Position numbers and translations under genes: made by a program. A stretch of 64,000 nucleotides of DNA, from positions 4,647,761-4,711,760 of the forward strand of contig OX336351.1 in assembly GCA_946902875.1 (NCBI GenBank), read 5' to 3'. Shown here one piece after another: positions 62,520-64,000 of this stretch. This DNA comes from Nematopogon swammerdamellus. Taxonomy: Eukaryota > Arthropoda > Insecta > Lepidoptera > Adelidae. Every line of letters starts with the position of its first letter. The stretch's first letter is position 1. Below the pieces are notes generated by a model. That model searched no databases. It was not told where the DNA came from and saw only the letters and a program-made list of their open reading frames with translations.

Positions 62520-63313
62520 GATGAGGAGCAACGGAACAAAATCACACATGTCCACATTAACTTTTTTTACAGGAGATCCAAAAAAATAATAAACTAATAT
62601 TTGTGATTTTGGTGCAAATTTTCCAATCCAATGATTATTCTATTTCATTTGTGATTTGTGATTATGATCGCAAGTTTAGAGTTTGACATCAAAATAAGAC
62701 TTTGTACCAGGATATGTGTGATTCTGATGCAAACCTTGCATTTCTTTGCATTTAAGCGGCGGGTGGCCGAGTGGTTAGGGCATCGGCTTCTCGTGCGGGA
62801 GGTCCGAGGTTCGAATCTAACCGGCGTGTACCAATGAGTTATTTCTGACGAAAAAATTTACGTGCATACCTACACCTGCTGCTTCACCGTTCGGAACCGG
62901 TGTAAAACTGTAGGTCCCTTCCCTTGCCCCTTACTAGGTGGTAGGCTCAAATTGTAGCCGACTGGGTTGGTGGCACCGTACAGGATGTAAGATAGCCGCA
63001 TAGCAACCTCGGTTGTGTTCTCCTCTAGTCCAGTATAGCCAGCAATCCAGGGAAGTCTCCGGTATGGCACCTACCTTCTCGGAGGTCTTGGCTAGTCAGA
63101 GCATGTGATTTGGCCCCTCTGACTCAGCCACCCATACCGGATTACATAAAAAAAAAAAAAAAAAAATTCTAGCGATTATACAAGAGCGATTAGTGTGATT
63201 TTCAACACTACAAAACGGCTATTCGATAGGTTTCAGGCTAAAGATGCCGAATCGATAAAAAAACACTCACGGAAAAAAGTGGATATGTGTGATTTTGTTC
63301 CGTTGCTCCTCAT
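62520..63313. repeat. Inverted repeat arms inside the duplicated unit
   Basis: ATGAGGAGCAACGGAACAAA and ATCACACATGTCCAC at about 62520-62556 occur in reverse complement at about 63277-63313 (GTGGATATGTGTGATTTTG, TTCCGTTGCTCCTCAT). They flank SINE-B copy B9 and about 740 bp. This could be a MITE carrying the SINE. Confidence 0.65.
62754..63166 (+). mobile_element. SINE-B copy B9, full length
   Basis: Head GCGGCGGGTGGCCGAGTGG (tRNA A box TGGCCGAGTGG), CATCGGCTTCTCGTGCGGG, B box GAGGTTCGAATCT; linker GTGTACCAATGAGTTATTTC; body GTAAAACTGTAGGTCCCTTC, CAAATTGTAGCCGACTGGG; tail with TATGGCACCTACCTTCTCGG and CAGCCACCCATACCGG, ATTACATA plus poly(A). The head resembles tRNA-Ser or tRNA-Leu. Best complete copy of the family. 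Confidence 0.9.
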
Positions 63314-63764
63314 ATGTAATGCGACATATCTCCGATAGGTTGTATGTTGTATTACCTTTTGCCTACGGCTTACGGCGGGTAAAAAAGTGCCCAAAAACTG
63401 TACACGTGTCATGTGAACGGGTCCCTTACGAGTAACCTGTTCTATGCCGGGATATACCTACACCAATGTATGTATGTATATTCACTTATAACTCAAGAAC
63501 GGCTCAAACCTATTCAATAGCGGATTCACAGATGAGGAGCAACGGAACAAAATCACACATGTCCACATTAACTTTTTTTACAGGAGATCCAAAAAAATAA
63601 TAAACTAATATTTGTGATTTTGGTGCAAATTTTCCAATCCAATGATTATTCTATTTCATTTGTGATTTGTGATTATGATCGCAAGTTTAGAGTTTGACAT
63701 CAAAATAAGACTTTGTACCAGGATATGTGTGATTCTGATGCAAACCTTGCATTTCTTTGCATTT

Positions 63765-64000
63765 AAGCGGCGGGTGGCCGAGTGGTTTGGGCATCGGCTT
63801 CTCGTGTGGGAGGTCCGAGGTTCGAATCCAACCGACGTGTACCAATGAGTTATTTCTGACGAAAAAATTTACGTGCATACCTACACCTGCTGCTTCACCG
63901 TTCGGAACCGGTGTAAAACTGTAGGTCCCTTCCCTTGCCCCTTACTAGGTGGTAGGCTCAAATTGTAGCCGACTGGGTTGGTGGCACCGTACAGGATGTA
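63765..64000 (+). mobile_element. SINE-B copy B10, cut by window end
   Basis: Second copy within the tandem duplication: head GCGGCGGGTGGCCGAGTGG to GGTGGCACCGTACAGGATG. It runs off the window. Confidence 0.9.

Larger units (their letters stand above)
62458..64000. repeat. 1,011-bp tandem duplication, second copy cut by window end
   Basis: The unit starting at about 62458 (GTATGTATATTCACTTATAA, GAACGGCTCAAACCTATTC) repeats from about 63469 with an offset of exactly 1,011 bp. The first 540 bp of the second copy are visible. Differences are few (TTAGGG/TTTGGG, GTGCGGG/GTGTGGG, TCTAACCGGCG/TCCAACCGACG). Each unit holds a full SINE-B. Confidence 0.9.

Noticed and set aside
62757..62830. Functional tRNA-Ser or tRNA-Leu gene
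   Set aside because: A and B boxes are good, but the segment is the head of a poly(A)-ended SINE found in several copies. Acceptor stem pairing is not convincing.
1..64000. Bacterial or viral systems, CRISPR arrays
   Set aside because: No repeat-spacer array, operon, ribosome-binding site pattern or phage/viral structural gene. Repeats here are dispersed retroposons and DNA transposons.

Overview
This is a eukaryotic nuclear window, almost certainly from a moth or butterfly (Lepidoptera). The evidence is the repeat content: Helitron ends typical of lepidopteran genomes (5' TCCTACTAATATTATAAA, 3' GGGCAAAAGCTAG), an abundant interspersed repeat starting ACCGGCCAAGTGCGAGTCG and ending in a GACAGACGGACAG run, RTE-like and CR1/Jockey-like LINE ends, and several hundred-base SINE families. 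There are no operons, no bacterial gene structure and no convincing rRNA, tRNA, CRISPR or phage features.

Only one piece looks like part of a host gene: a candidate exon at 5281-5498 on the + strand. It has a good splice acceptor, an 8-codon upstream ORF, an ATG at 5396, a signal-peptide-like sequence and a consensus GTGAGT donor after the first base of a codon. If real, most of the window downstream would be a long repeat-filled intron or intergenic DNA. No second exon was recognised.

The rest is layers of transposable elements. For reference I name the families. SINE-A has a head combining tRNA-like A and B boxes with an internal 5S-rRNA-like stretch. SINE-B has a tRNA-like head and a related body. 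C is a third short element whose head also occurs on SINE-A bodies. D is a tRNA-like unit found three times at 25.4-26.7 kb. E is the ACCGGCCAAGTGCGAGTCG repeat. F is a repeat with (CAATAAA)n tails. La, L2, L3, L4 and REL are non-LTR retrotransposon ends, and RTE-like ends have (CAGT)n tails. DNA transposons include two non-autonomous hAT elements with perfect 8-bp target duplications, three mariner-like TA-flanked elements, a TAA-flanked MITE, several foldback MITEs, and four complete Helitron-like elements.

Layout: 0-5 kb E, SINE-A, La and MITEs; 5.3-5.5 kb candidate exon; 6.3-9.9 kb dense SINE nest, including SINE-B inside SINE-A inside L3; 10-20 kb E, La, RTE and a hAT element; 21-24 kb L2, C, LINE fragments and a 15-bp minisatellite; 25-27 kb repeated SINE-A/D block; 27.8-31.6 kb mariner-like and foldback MITEs; 31.7-38 kb F, L4, a degenerate minisatellite, MITE and L2; 38.8-39.7 kb the best-preserved coding remnant, a restriction-like-endonuclease LINE C-terminus; 41-55 kb SINE-A, E and RTE copies; 55-60 kb Helitrons, mariner-like and hAT elements; 62.4-64 kb a 1,011-bp tandem duplication running off the end.

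The most interesting result is modular: three different heads joined to one SINE body, and 3' ends of two SINE families resembling the 3' end of the L2 LINE in the same window. This suggests a network of SINEs served by shared LINE machinery. All family names and relationships come from reading the sequence and recall of known families; no database search was run.
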